Shown in pieces: positions 34,276 to 43,299 of a stretch of 64,000 nt of DNA; the first letter of the stretch is position 1; every line of letters starts with the position of its first letter. The stretch is from an uncultured Caulobacterales bacterium (GTDB taxonomy: Bacteria; Pseudomonadota; Alphaproteobacteria; Caulobacterales; Caulobacteraceae), in contig CAIMFV010000027.1 in NCBI GenBank assembly GCA_903840435.1, positions 88,829 to 152,828 of the forward strand, written 5' to 3'. The translations under genes were made by a program, and so were the position numbers. The notes under the pieces are model-generated. The model was not told the origin of the DNA, did not search any database, and was given only the letters and a program-made list of their open reading frames with translations.

Positions 34276-35042
34276 ACGTCCCGCTCACGCGCGATCTCAG
34301 CCAAGATCGTCACCATCTGCGCCACGGTCTCAGCGCAGGTTTCCCGGTCGGAGGCGGACGTAAAGCCGAGCGTTTGTGACTTGGTGATCAGGTGGGGCGC
34401 GAGATGCTGAAACACCACCTTGCGCCCGCAACTGCCATGCGCCTCTCGCGCACCGGTCGTGCGCATGACGGTGGCGAGGGTGCTGGGCGTCAGGCCTGAG
34501 CCGGGCATGACGCTAATCCGGCCTTGCGATTGCCGCACCAGGGCTGCGATCATGTCCAGGCCTTCTGGAGCGGTGCGCGCGCCGCCGGAGGTCAGAACCC
34601 GTTCAAAGCCAAGCTCAATCGCTGCCTCCAAGGCTTCGGCGGGGTCGGGCGTAAGATCAAAGGCACGGTGCAGCGTCAGGCCAAGGCCGAGCTTCAGCCC
34701 ATGGTCGCAGAGTGGCCGCAAGGCATCAACGTCCAAACGGCCATCTTGCAGGTTTGCGCCAAACACAGCCCCCGCCAGCCCCGCCGCCTTGGCCGCGTCC
34801 AGGTCGGCGCACATGACCGCGATATCGTCGGCGTTGTAATGATAGGCGCCAGGGTGCGGGCGGATCATCGCATAGGCGGGAACACCAGATCTTGCCGCAA
34901 GGTGCATAAATCCGAGTGACGGCGTGACGCCAGACAAGGCGAGCGATGAGCAGAGCTCAATCCGGCTCGCCCCCCCAGCCACAGCGGCGGCGAGGCCTGC
35001 TGGACTATCAACGCACACCTCAAGCCCGATCTTCAAAACCAC
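34272..35042 (-). CDS. cutC: CutC family protein
   Basis: A TIM-barrel protein of 256 residues historically called copper homeostasis protein CutC; the copper role is disputed. Motifs: LEVCVDSPAGLAAAVAGGASRIELCSSL at the N terminus, YAMIRPHPGAYHY, GAVFGANLQDGRLD, LTLHRAFDL, RVLTSGGARTA and VMPGSGLTPSTL, then AHGSCGRKV. Start GTG 35042, with GGAG 9 bases upstream. It is divergent from the asparaginase gene with a gap of 166 bases. No transporter or copper gene adjoins it, so context adds nothing on substrate. Confidence 0.9.
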   Translation of the reverse strand: MVLKIGLEVCVDSPAGLAAAVAGGASRIELCSSLALSGVTPSLGFMHLAARSGVPAYAMIRPHPGAYHYNADDIAVMCADLDAAKAAGLAGAVFGANLQDGRLDVDALRPLCDHGLKLGLGLTLHRAFDLTPDPAEALEAAIELGFERVLTSGGARTAPEGLDMIAALVRQSQGRISVMPGSGLTPSTLATVMRTTGAREAHGSCGRKVVFQHLAPHLITKSQTLGFTSASDRETCAETVAQMVTILAEIARERDV

Positions 35043-35208
35043 TGCTCTTGCTCCGGCCGTTTTACCCGGCCCACAGTGTCAGCTTGGCACGCGACGGACA
35101 ACTGGCCCTTTGGAAAGCGGATGGATGCTTGCATTGGGACGCGACATGTCGACCTAATGGCAAACTCGGCCTCATCACCGTCTCTGTCCGTTTGAAAAGT
35201 CCATCACC

Positions 35209-36252
35209 ATGACTGATCGTCGCACCCTCCTTGCTTCCGCCCTTCTGGCGTCTGCCTTGCCCAACGGCTCTGCATTCGCGCATGGACGCCCGATCAAGGG
35301 AGGCGCGCGCTTAGCCAAGCCGTGCGTTATTTCGACCTGGGATTTTGGCGTAGCCGCCAATAAGGCCGCCTTTGCCAGCTTGAATGCCGGGGGCTCTGCC
35401 CTCGACGCCGTCGAGGCTGGGGCGCGCGTCCCCGAAGCGGACCTCAATAATCACAGCGTTGGCCGGGCGGGGTATCCAGATCGTGACGGCCATGTCAGCC
35501 TCGATGCGAGCATTATGGACCATGACGGGCGCTGCGGGGCTGTGGCTGGATTGGAGCACATCGCCCACCCGGTTTCCGTGGCGCGGCTGGTGATGGAAAA
35601 GACGCCGCACGTGTTGTTGGTCGGCGATGGCGCGCTGCAATTTGCTCTGGAGCAGGGCTTTCCGAAAGAAGAGCTTTTGACGCCGCAATCCCGCGCCGCC
35701 TGGGAAGACTGGCGAAAGACCCACAACTACGCCCCAAGGGCCAATAGCGAGGTCGGCGATTATGGCAAAGGCGCCACCCCTGCGGGAATGCCCGGCGGCG
35801 CGACCAATCACGACACCATCGGCATCTTGGCGCTCGACGGCCAAGGGCGGCTCGCCGGTGCCTGCACCACCAGCGGTATGGCGTGGAAGCTGCGCGGGCG
35901 GGTCGGCGACAGTCCGATTATTGGCGCGGGCCTCTATGTGGATGGCGAGGTCGGCGCTGCGACCTCAACCGGTGTCGGAGAAGAAGTCATCCGAACGGTC
36001 GGCAGCTTTTTAGTGGTGGAACTGATGCGCCAGGGCTTATCGCCTATGGCCGCCTGCAAGGCTGCGGTCGGACGTATTCTGAAGCATAAGCCAGACGCTG
36101 CCAAAACCTTGCAAGTCGGCTTCTTAGCCTTGAGCCGCTCAGGCGAGGTGGGCGCCTATGCTATTCAAAGCGGGTTTCGCTATGCCACCTGCGACGCGCA
36201 TAAACAGGACGGCCTATTCGACGCCAAGGCGAGCGCTATTGCGCCGCTCTAG
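35209..36252 (+). CDS. Exported N4-glycosylasparaginase/isoaspartyl peptidase-type Ntn hydrolase
   Basis: A 347-residue Ntn-hydrolase. N-terminal signal with Arg-Arg (TDRRTLLASALLASALPNGSA), compatible with the Tat route. The autocleavage site is D202/T203 (NHDTIGILALD), making T203 the nucleophile of the beta chain; GRVGDSPIIGAGLYVD and TGVGEEVIRTV supply substrate-binding residues of aspartylglucosaminidases. It would split N-acetylglucosaminyl-asparagine or related amides in the periplasm. It starts a rightward group: the permease NUP begins 50 bases on, then the 2OG oxygenase and the NCS1 permease. Confidence 0.85.
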   Translation: MTDRRTLLASALLASALPNGSAFAHGRPIKGGARLAKPCVISTWDFGVAANKAAFASLNAGGSALDAVEAGARVPEADLNNHSVGRAGYPDRDGHVSLDASIMDHDGRCGAVAGLEHIAHPVSVARLVMEKTPHVLLVGDGALQFALEQGFPKEELLTPQSRAAWEDWRKTHNYAPRANSEVGDYGKGATPAGMPGGATNHDTIGILALDGQGRLAGACTTSGMAWKLRGRVGDSPIIGAGLYVDGEVGAATSTGVGEEVIRTVGSFLVVELMRQGLSPMAACKAAVGRILKHKPDAAKTLQVGFLALSRSGEVGAYAIQSGFRYATCDAHKQDGLFDAKASAIAPL

Positions 36253-36302
36253 GCGCCCTGCCCGCAAGATGTGCGGCTGTTCGTCTTTAGGGACGGTACG
36301 CG

Positions 36303-37547
36303 ATGAAAAGCTGGCGCGGCGTGGCCAAACTCGCGAGAGGTCACACCTCAGTTTCCATGGCCAGGAGAGACACACCGGTGCGGCGCAAAGGACGATTTCA
36401 AGTTTGGGCGGCGATCTGCATCGGCCTGGTGATATTGGCTGCGCCTGTCCTGGCCAAGGCGGCGCCGATCGAAATCTGCGTGGTGATCGTCACCACCTGG
36501 GAGGCCTTCCCCGCCAAGGGCCATGCGGCGGAAAGCGGTGAGCTTTATGCGTGGAAGACCCGCTGGCCGCTGAAAGCCCAGCTCCCCTTTCCGGTCGGCG
36601 AGCATCCGCTTCTCCTCGACCGCCGCCGCCATGTCTTGGCAATCTTGACGGGTATGGCCACAGCCCGGGCGGCCGCCTCCATTACCGCCTTAGGTCTGGA
36701 TCCACGGTTTGATCTCTCACACGCCTATTGGATTGTCGCCGGAACCGCTGGCGTCGATCCTGCCCAGGCGTCAGTGGGCTCGGCGGCCTGGGCCCGCTAT
36801 GTCGTCGATGGCGATCTGGCACAAGACATCGACCCGCGCGACGCACCGCCCGACTGGCCAACTGGCCTTGTGCCCTATCAACGCACACGGCCCTATGAGC
36901 TACCTGCGCCGCCTGCACAGATGGCCGATGGCAATATTGCCTACAGCCTCAACCGGCGCCTCGTGGAATGGGCCTTCCAAAAGACGAAAGCTATAAAGCT
37001 TGCCGATGTTGACGCCTTGCGCGACCTGCGCGCTCCCTATTCCGGACCGGGCGGCTGCCCGCCTAGCGTCCTAAAGGGCGATGCGCTGATGTCGTCACGC
37101 TTTTGGTATGGTGCCCATCTCAATCGGTGGGCGGCAGACTGGACCCGCTATTGGACCGGCGACCAAGGCCAATTCGTCATGTCTGCAGAAGAAGACACCG
37201 GCATCTTGCAGGCCTTGAGCTTTCTAGCCCGCGATCATCGCGCACGTTTGGACCGGGTGCTTATTTTGCGCGCCGGAAGTGACTATACCTTGCCCCCGCC
37301 GGGCATGAGCGCCGCAGAGTTTCTAAAGATGGAGCACGACACGGATTTTCCAGCGACCGGCGCAACACTCGATTCGCTCTACAACGTCGCCGCGCCTGTG
37401 GTGCGCCAGCTGGCGGACCAGTGGCGAACCACGCGAGACCATACGCCCGAACGTCAGCCGACCGGCCTGCCCACCCCCGATCAATCCTGCCCCAAGATGG
37501 TGCACGACGGGCTAAAGCCCAACACCGAAAGCCCTCGCCATGACTGA
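36303..37547 (+). CDS. Purine nucleoside permease-type protein (NUP family)
   Basis: A 414-residue protein of the NUP family, named after fungal purine nucleoside permease but related to periplasmic nucleoside phosphorylase-fold proteins. One N-terminal hydrophobic stretch (VWAAICIGLVILAAPVLAKAA) looks like a signal peptide, and the rest is soluble: ICVVIVTTWEAFP, AYWIVAGTAGVDP, ARYVVDGDLAQDIDPRDAP, FVMSAEEDTGI and LILRAGSDYTLPP. So it is more likely a periplasmic enzyme or binding protein than a channel. ATG 36303 is supported moderately (GGGACGG upstream); ATG 36357 is possible. Its end overlaps the oxygenase start by 8 bases. Confidence 0.82.
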   Translation: MKSWRGVAKLARGHTSVSMARRDTPVRRKGRFQVWAAICIGLVILAAPVLAKAAPIEICVVIVTTWEAFPAKGHAAESGELYAWKTRWPLKAQLPFPVGEHPLLLDRRRHVLAILTGMATARAAASITALGLDPRFDLSHAYWIVAGTAGVDPAQASVGSAAWARYVVDGDLAQDIDPRDAPPDWPTGLVPYQRTRPYELPAPPAQMADGNIAYSLNRRLVEWAFQKTKAIKLADVDALRDLRAPYSGPGGCPPSVLKGDALMSSRFWYGAHLNRWAADWTRYWTGDQGQFVMSAEEDTGILQALSFLARDHRARLDRVLILRAGSDYTLPPPGMSAAEFLKMEHDTDFPATGATLDSLYNVAAPVVRQLADQWRTTRDHTPERQPTGLPTPDQSCPKMVHDGLKPNTESPRHD

Positions 37548-38478
37548 GCTCCCGATTGTCGACATTTCCAGGCTGCGGTCAGACCAGCTGCAAGAGAGAG
37601 CGGCAGTTGCAAAGGACCTGGGTTTTGCCTGTCGCGATATTGGCTTCTTTTACGTGACCGGCCACCATCTCGCCCCTGAAGACCTGTCTGCTTTGTTTGC
37701 CCTGTCCAACCGCTTTTTCGCCCTGCCTGTGTCGGCGAAGGACGCCCTGTCGATCAAGCTTTCGGATCACGAAGTCGGCTATATTGGCTTAGAGGACGAA
37801 CAGCTCGATCCGGAAAGCCCCAACGATTACAAGGAGGCGTTTAATATCGGCCTCGATCTCGCGCCGGATCACCCTGACATTGTGGCAAGAAAGCCGTTTC
37901 GCGGCCCCAATGTTTGGCCCGACCTGCCCGGATGGCGGGAGGAGGCTTTGCGCGCCTACACGCTTTTTTGGCGCACGGGACAGCTGATCCACCGTGGCCT
38001 CAGCCTCGACCTTGGCATTGAAGAAACCTTTTTTGACGACAAGATCGATGCGCCAATCGGAATTTTGCGGCTGCTGCACTATCCGGCGCGCGCCCATGGG
38101 GCAGCTGACCAATTTGGGGCGGGCGCACACACCGACTATGGCAATCTGACCCTACTTGCCACCGACGGTGTTGCGGGCCTTCAGGTCAAGCTGCGCAGCG
38201 GAACGTGGATTGACGCCCCGACCGTGCCAGGCGCTCTGATCTGCAACATCGGCGACTGCCTGATGCGCTGGACGGGCGACACCTATGTCTCCACCCCGCA
38301 CCGTGTGGTCCGGCCATCTCAGGACCGCTATTCGGTCGCCTTTTTCCTCGACCCCAATCCCGACGCCCGGGTTGAAACCTTGCCCGGCTTCCCGACGCGC
38401 TATCCGCCGACCACGGGTGCAGCCTATTTAAAGGCACGCCTCGACCAGACCTATGGTCACAGAGGCGCGGCCGTCTAG
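37540..38478 (+). CDS. Isopenicillin N synthase-like 2-oxoglutarate/Fe(II) dioxygenase
   Basis: A 312-residue cytosolic oxygenase. The N-terminal DIOX_N part begins PIVDISRLRSD and contains DIGFFYVTGH; the double-stranded beta-helix core holds the Fe ligands H197, D199 (AHTDYG) and H254 (STPHRV), with R263/S265 (RYSVAFF) binding 2-oxoglutarate. The family includes thymine 7-hydroxylase as well as plant and beta-lactam enzymes. Being fused by overlap to a nucleoside protein and followed by a nucleobase permease, hydroxylation of a purine or pyrimidine is my preferred but unproven reading. Confidence 0.87.
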   Translation: MTELPIVDISRLRSDQLQERAAVAKDLGFACRDIGFFYVTGHHLAPEDLSALFALSNRFFALPVSAKDALSIKLSDHEVGYIGLEDEQLDPESPNDYKEAFNIGLDLAPDHPDIVARKPFRGPNVWPDLPGWREEALRAYTLFWRTGQLIHRGLSLDLGIEETFFDDKIDAPIGILRLLHYPARAHGAADQFGAGAHTDYGNLTLLATDGVAGLQVKLRSGTWIDAPTVPGALICNIGDCLMRWTGDTYVSTPHRVVRPSQDRYSVAFFLDPNPDARVETLPGFPTRYPPTTGAAYLKARLDQTYGHRGAAV

Positions 38479-38501
38479 CGCGCCACGATAGGATAGAGCC
38501 C

Positions 38502-39917
38502 TTGGACCTTTCAGAAGACGACGCCGGGATTGAAAACGGCAACCCGGTCTTCGGCCTAGAAGTGCGCGGCTTCGAGCATATTCCCGAAGCTGAGCGCAAT
38601 ATGCGCCTCTCGCAAATCGCGCCGCTATGGCTGGGCGCCAATATGAATATGATCAGCATTAGCTTGGGGTGCGTGGCAGTCGTCAGCGGGCTGAACATCT
38701 GGTTGGCGCTTGGCGCCTGTGTGGTTGGCAATCTGCCCTATCTCTATTTGGGCGTCGCTTCCATCGGGTCGGTGCGCGTTGGCGTTCCCATTACGACCTT
38801 GTCGCGTGCCGCCTATGGCGTGCACGGCAATGTGCTGCATGCCGGTTTGAGCTGGCTGGCCTCGGTCTGCTTCGAAGCCTTAAACACCGTTTTTGGCGTG
38901 TTCGCCTGGGTGTCGCTCATCGGTCTGTTAGGCTTTGACCCGCACAGCGTCGCCGCCAAACTGTTTGCCGTGGCTGTGCAACTGGCGGTGGGCGGCGGGG
39001 TGGCGGTGCTCGGCCACGCCACCATGGTCTATTTGCAGAAGTTTTTTGCCGTAACGCTCGGCGTTGTGCTCTTGGCCGTCTTTTGGGCCAGCCTGACCAC
39101 CCCGGCGGCGGCGGCGCTTTGGCAAGGTCACATGCACCTTTCGCCCTGGGCAGCGGCGGCGACCTTCATGGTTGCGTGCAGCGTTATTGCCAGTCAGCCG
39201 ATCAGCTATCTCTATAATGGCCCGGATTGGGTGAGATATTTGCCGCAACAGACGTCTGGGCGCGCCATCTTCGTGCGGGTGTTCTGGTGGACCTTCGGCC
39301 CCTGCGTGGTCTTGACCGGCATGGGAGTGATCTGGGCCACCCTGGGCGATATGAGTGATCCGGTCGCGGGCCTAAAGCCGCTCCTCCCTCGATGGCTCTA
39401 TCTCGCCTTGATCGGGGCGGTCATCGCCGGATCGGTGGCCAATAATGCACCGACCTTTTATTCATCGGGTTTGTCGCTACAGGCCACAGGTGTTCGCCTA
39501 AGCCGTTGGATGGCCACGCTTTTGGACATCGCCGTCTCCACCGCCGCCGTCCTCTATATTCTCTTCATTCAAGACCTGACGAGCGTCCTCAATACCTTCG
39601 CCGCCGTGCTGGTGGCGTGGTCAGGGCCCTATGCCGGGGTATGGCTGGCGGACGGCGTCATTCGGCAGTGGCGTTTATCCTTGCACGATATCCACCCGCT
39701 CAAAGGTCAGGCCATAGGCTGGCGCAAAACCGGCTGGATCGCCTTTGCGGGCGGCGCCGTCACCGCTGTCGCCACCTTGCACTCGCCGGTATTTGTCGGG
39801 CCGATCGCGCAATGGCTCGGCGGGATGGATTTAAGCTGGGTGCTTGGACTATTGGTTGCGGGCGGACTTTACGCCCTCATGCAACCGTCCAAGCTAGGCC
39901 CTGCTCATCCTGGCTAA
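38502..39917 (+). CDS. NCS1-family nucleobase permease (purine/cytosine type)
   Basis: Proton- or sodium-coupled inner-membrane importer for nucleobases such as cytosine, uracil, allantoin or hydantoin. 471 residues with about twelve membrane helices; the N-terminal GFEHIPEAERNMRLSQIAPLW and ANMNMISISLG are NCS1 signatures. Start TTG 38502 (GGATAGAG upstream) keeps the conserved N-terminal cytoplasmic motif, while the next ATG would delete it. The final gene of the rightward set after the 2OG oxygenase (23-base gap); its stop overlaps cysN by four bases, convergent. Confidence 0.88.
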   Translation: MDLSEDDAGIENGNPVFGLEVRGFEHIPEAERNMRLSQIAPLWLGANMNMISISLGCVAVVSGLNIWLALGACVVGNLPYLYLGVASIGSVRVGVPITTLSRAAYGVHGNVLHAGLSWLASVCFEALNTVFGVFAWVSLIGLLGFDPHSVAAKLFAVAVQLAVGGGVAVLGHATMVYLQKFFAVTLGVVLLAVFWASLTTPAAAALWQGHMHLSPWAAAATFMVACSVIASQPISYLYNGPDWVRYLPQQTSGRAIFVRVFWWTFGPCVVLTGMGVIWATLGDMSDPVAGLKPLLPRWLYLALIGAVIAGSVANNAPTFYSSGLSLQATGVRLSRWMATLLDIAVSTAAVLYILFIQDLTSVLNTFAAVLVAWSGPYAGVWLADGVIRQWRLSLHDIHPLKGQAIGWRKTGWIAFAGGAVTAVATLHSPVFVGPIAQWLGGMDLSWVLGLLVAGGLYALMQPSKLGPAHPG

Positions 39918-41458
39918 ATTCCGTCGCCATCAAAGCCTTCACCCAAAGCCTCGGACCGCGACACTCGGAGCCGACTTCCCAACCGCTCAAGCCAGAGGCT
40001 GAGAAGCCAAAGCCCCAAAAGGGCCTGCCAATCGGATGCCCTTCCGGTGAGCAGAGGGCTTAACAGGGCAAAGCTAATGACCAGAAGCGTGGAGGCGCTC
40101 AGGCTCCGCCAAAAGCTGTCTCTCGGCGGACCGAAGGTCAGAACCAATCCTCCAAGCGCCTTGGCCTTTGTCGGCCTCGCCACCGTCTCGATCAGCCCCA
40201 TGGCAACGGTTTCATTCGACGCACGGTCAATCAGAATAAACCCGCCTAGGTCCCGCGACTGCCCGTAAGGTGCCACCGCGACAGGCCGGTCAAAGCCAAG
40301 GTGTGCGCGGAAAATCGCGTTCAGCCCCACGTCGTGCGCTGGGGCATCGGCCAAGGTCTCGATGTTCAACACGCTCGAGGGACGGGCAATGCGAACGCTA
40401 AAGCTCGCCGCGCCTAACTTGGCCAAATAGGCGCGCATGGGATCCAGGGGCGCACGCGACATCCAAATCAGACGGGCATCGGCCTCAGTGGCGACAACCG
40501 GCGGAAGCGATGCGGCGGCCAGCACATCGCCGCGCGAAATGTCGATCTCACGATCCAAGGTGAGGGTGATGGATTGCCCGGCTTCGGCATGGGCAAGATC
40601 GCCGTCAAAAGTCACCACTCGGGCCACCCGCGCCGTCTGACCGCTCAGCGCCGCGCAGACCTCATCGCCAGGCGAGACGCGTCCCGCCGCGACCATGCCG
40701 CTATAGCCGCGAAAATCCGCGGTCGGGCGATTGATCCATTGGACGGGCATGGCGAAGGCGCCGGTAATCGCGCGCGGTCCCGCAGAGGTGGTCTCCAAAT
40801 GCTGCAACAGGGTTGGCCCCCGGTACCAAGGCGTATTGGCAGAGGCGGCGACAATATTGTCTCCCGCCACGGCGCTGACCGGGATGAGGGTCGCTTCGGC
40901 AAAGCCAAGGCTTTTGGCAAACTGGCGATAGTCTTTAGCGATGGCGTCAAAGGCGGCTTGCGAATAGCCAACCAAATCCATCTTGTTCACCGCGACGATG
41001 ACATGGCGCACGCCAAGCATGGAGACAATCAAGCTATGTCGGCGGGTTTGCGGCAACAGTCCCTTGCGCGCATCGACAAGCAACAGGGCGAGGTCGGAGT
41101 TAGACGCGCCGGTGGCCATATTCTTGGTGTACTGCTCATGGCCGGGCGCATCGGCAACAATGAAGGCGCGGCGGTCGGTGGCGAAATAGCGGTAGGCCAG
41201 ATCAATGGTAATGCCTTGCTCGCGTTCCGCCGCAAGACCGTCAACCAGAAGTGCATAGTCAATAGCGCCACCTTGTGCGCCATAACGGCGAGAATCGGTG
41301 GCGAGGGCTTCGATCTGATCGTCCTTGGCGGCGCCGGTCTCGAACAATAATCGCCCGATCAGCGAGGATTTTCCGTCATCGACCGAGCCACAGGTCAGAA
41401 AACGCAGCAAGGAGCGTTCGGTCGCCGCAGTGATTGCAATTGAGCCGTCAGCGGACAT
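39914..41458 (-). CDS. cysN: Sulfate adenylyltransferase GTPase subunit CysN with membrane-like C-terminal tail
   Basis: With CysD it makes adenosine 5 prime-phosphosulfate (APS) from ATP and sulfate, driven by GTP hydrolysis. 514 residues: G1 GSVDDGKSS (24-32), REQGITIDLAYRYF, DAPGHEQY and NKMDL, followed by EF-Tu-like beta domains to about 440. Residues 447-514 are not CysC: they contain two hydrophobic stretches (LLVISFALLSPLL and WQALLGLWLLSLWL) and an Arg-rich end. The tail may anchor the enzyme and is reminiscent of the DUF2061 family. No APS kinase exists in the cluster. Overlaps cysD by one base. Confidence 0.9.
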   Translation of the reverse strand: MSADGSIAITAATERSLLRFLTCGSVDDGKSSLIGRLLFETGAAKDDQIEALATDSRRYGAQGGAIDYALLVDGLAAEREQGITIDLAYRYFATDRRAFIVADAPGHEQYTKNMATGASNSDLALLLVDARKGLLPQTRRHSLIVSMLGVRHVIVAVNKMDLVGYSQAAFDAIAKDYRQFAKSLGFAEATLIPVSAVAGDNIVAASANTPWYRGPTLLQHLETTSAGPRAITGAFAMPVQWINRPTADFRGYSGMVAAGRVSPGDEVCAALSGQTARVARVVTFDGDLAHAEAGQSITLTLDREIDISRGDVLAAASLPPVVATEADARLIWMSRAPLDPMRAYLAKLGAASFSVRIARPSSVLNIETLADAPAHDVGLNAIFRAHLGFDRPVAVAPYGQSRDLGGFILIDRASNETVAMGLIETVARPTKAKALGGLVLTFGPPRDSFWRSLSASTLLVISFALLSPLLTGRASDWQALLGLWLLSLWLERLGSRLRVSRSEALGEGFDGDGI

Positions 41459-42357
41459 TAGAAATAGCCCTCTTGCTTCTTCATCTCCATCGAGGCTGAG
41501 CCGTCGGAATCGATTAGCCGACCCTGACGCTCAGAAAACCGGTTTTGCCGCATCTCTGCGATGATGGCGGATAAAGTCGTTGCTTCGCTCTCCACAGCCC
41601 CGGTCAGGGGATAGCAACCTAGAGTACGAAACCGGACCGACTTGAGTTCGGGCTGCTCTCCTGGCGCTAAGGGCAGGCGCGCATCGTCGACCATGATCAA
41701 GGTTCCGGCGCGCCGCACCACCGGACGAGGCTTGGCGAAATAGAGCGGCACCACCGGCACACCTTCTCGGGCGATATAGGTCCAGACGTCAAATTCGGTC
41801 CAGTTTGACAGGGGAAAGACCCGAACGCTTTCACCAGGGGACTTTCGACCATTGTAAAGGCGCCAAGGTTCAGGACGCTGATTTTTGGGGTCCCAGCGAT
41901 GGTCGGCCGTCCGGAACGAGAAGACCCTTTCCTTGGCGCGCGACTTTTCTTCGTCCCGGCGCGCGCCGCCAAAGGCGAGGTCAAAACCGTGTCGGGTCAG
42001 GGCCTGCTTCAAGGCCTCGGTCTTCATGACGTCGGTATAACGCGCCGCGTCGGGTCCGAACGGCGTCAATCCCGCCTCCACCCCTTCGCGATGGGTGTGC
42101 ACCAGGAGTTCCAGGCCGAGATCGCGGGCCGTCTGATCGCGAAAGGCAATCATCTCCTTGAATTTCCACGTGGTGTCGATGTGCAACAGCGGAAATGGCG
42201 GCGGGGCGGGGAAAAATGCCTTCCTTGCCAAGTGCAGCATCACGGCGCTGTCCTTGCCAATCGAATAGAGCATTACCGGCCGTTCGCTCTCCGCGACCGC
42301 TTCGCGCAGAATAAACAGGCTTTCCGCCTCAAGTCGGTCCAAATGGGAGAGGCTCAT
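41458..42357 (-). CDS. cysD: Sulfate adenylyltransferase subunit CysD
   Basis: Catalytic ATP-sulfurylase subunit of 299 residues with the PP-loop SIGKDS (32-37), a [16 protein letters not shown] segment, [27 protein letters not shown] and the final EMKKQEGYF, all conserved in CysD. It binds ATP and sulfate and needs CysN for efficient turnover. Overlaps cysH by four bases and cysN by one base, so the three subunits are translationally coupled in the order cysH-cysD-cysN. Confidence 0.94.
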   Translation of the reverse strand: MSLSHLDRLEAESLFILREAVAESERPVMLYSIGKDSAVMLHLARKAFFPAPPPFPLLHIDTTWKFKEMIAFRDQTARDLGLELLVHTHREGVEAGLTPFGPDAARYTDVMKTEALKQALTRHGFDLAFGGARRDEEKSRAKERVFSFRTADHRWDPKNQRPEPWRLYNGRKSPGESVRVFPLSNWTEFDVWTYIAREGVPVVPLYFAKPRPVVRRAGTLIMVDDARLPLAPGEQPELKSVRFRTLGCYPLTGAVESEATTLSAIIAEMRQNRFSERQGRLIDSDGSASMEMKKQEGYF

Positions 42358-43094
42358 GCGGGAACCGCGTCCAGCCGAACCGGGTCAGCGGGGTGCAGAC
42401 CGCATTCCTTGGCGCCGTCCTTTTCCCACCACCATCGGCCAGCCCGCTCCGGCTCGCCGAGCTTCAAGGCCCGTGTGCACGGCGCACAGCCAATCGAGGC
42501 GAAGCCCTGATCATGGAGGGGATTATAAGGAATTTCCTCAACTGCAATGAAGTCAACGAGGCGCTCGCGGCTCCAGTCGAGGATTGGGTTGAGTTTCAGC
42601 AAACCAAAACGCGCGTCGCGCTCCAAAATCGGCGTTCGCGACCGGGCGGGCGACTGTTCAGCCCGAAGGCCGGAGACCCAAACGCTTGCGTCCGCCAAGG
42701 CCCGCGCCAGCGGGGCCAGCTTGCGCGCACCGCAACACCGTTCCCGCGCTGCAACGCTTCGATGAAAGCCATTGACGCCGTCTGTCGCCACAAGGTCAGC
42801 GACCGATGCCGCTTCCGGGGCAAACGCGGCGATCTTCAGGCCGTAGCGCGCTTCGGTCCTTTCCCACACCTCGTAAGTCTCGGGAAAAAGGCGACCCGTA
42901 TCCAAGGTGACAAACCGCACCGGCAGGCGCCGCTCCATAATCATGTGGGTTAGGGCCTGGTCCTCAAGTCCAAAGCTGGTCGTCAGCACCAGCTCGCCAA
43001 GACCTGCCTCGATGACCGTCTCCAGCCGACGTTCCGCGGATTGCGTGCTAAGTCTTGTGGCGAGTTGGATAAGACCTTGGTCCAGACCGTCCAT
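42354..43094 (-). CDS. cysH: Adenylyl-sulfate (APS) reductase of the CysH family
   Basis: Reduces activated sulfate to sulfite. The [4Fe-4S] ligands C120/C121 (ERCCGARK) and C203/C206 (GCAPC) are present, as in APS reductases and unlike the cluster-free PAPS reductases of enterobacteria; catalytic C231 is in KECGLH near the end. 246 residues. This predicts direct use of APS, consistent with the lack of a CysC domain in CysN. Sulfite is then handled by CysI, encoded 33 kb away. First gene of cysHDN; divergent from the outer-membrane barrel genes with about 200 bases between. Confidence 0.93.
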   Translation of the reverse strand: MDGLDQGLIQLATRLSTQSAERRLETVIEAGLGELVLTTSFGLEDQALTHMIMERRLPVRFVTLDTGRLFPETYEVWERTEARYGLKIAAFAPEAASVADLVATDGVNGFHRSVAARERCCGARKLAPLARALADASVWVSGLRAEQSPARSRTPILERDARFGLLKLNPILDWSRERLVDFIAVEEIPYNPLHDQGFASIGCAPCTRALKLGEPERAGRWWWEKDGAKECGLHPADPVRLDAVPA

Positions 43095-43299
43095 CGGAGA
43101 TGCAGCTTTCGTCCTTTGACGCGACGTCGCGGACCCTAATGCAAAAGCCGCAGCCTCAAGCCTGAGAAAGTCTAAAGCCGCGTTGAGCCTTTGCAGCGCA
43201 ATTCAACCCCGCCTCGCCCCATACGAAATCGACATTTTGTAAGGTTAAGGTCAAATTTACTCTATTTGCCGACAGTTGCCCAAAATCCTGGGGTCGGCT

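Noticed and set aside
39914..41458. CysN-CysC fusion (bifunctional)
   Set aside because: The C-terminal 68 residues are too short for an APS kinase and contain no P-loop.
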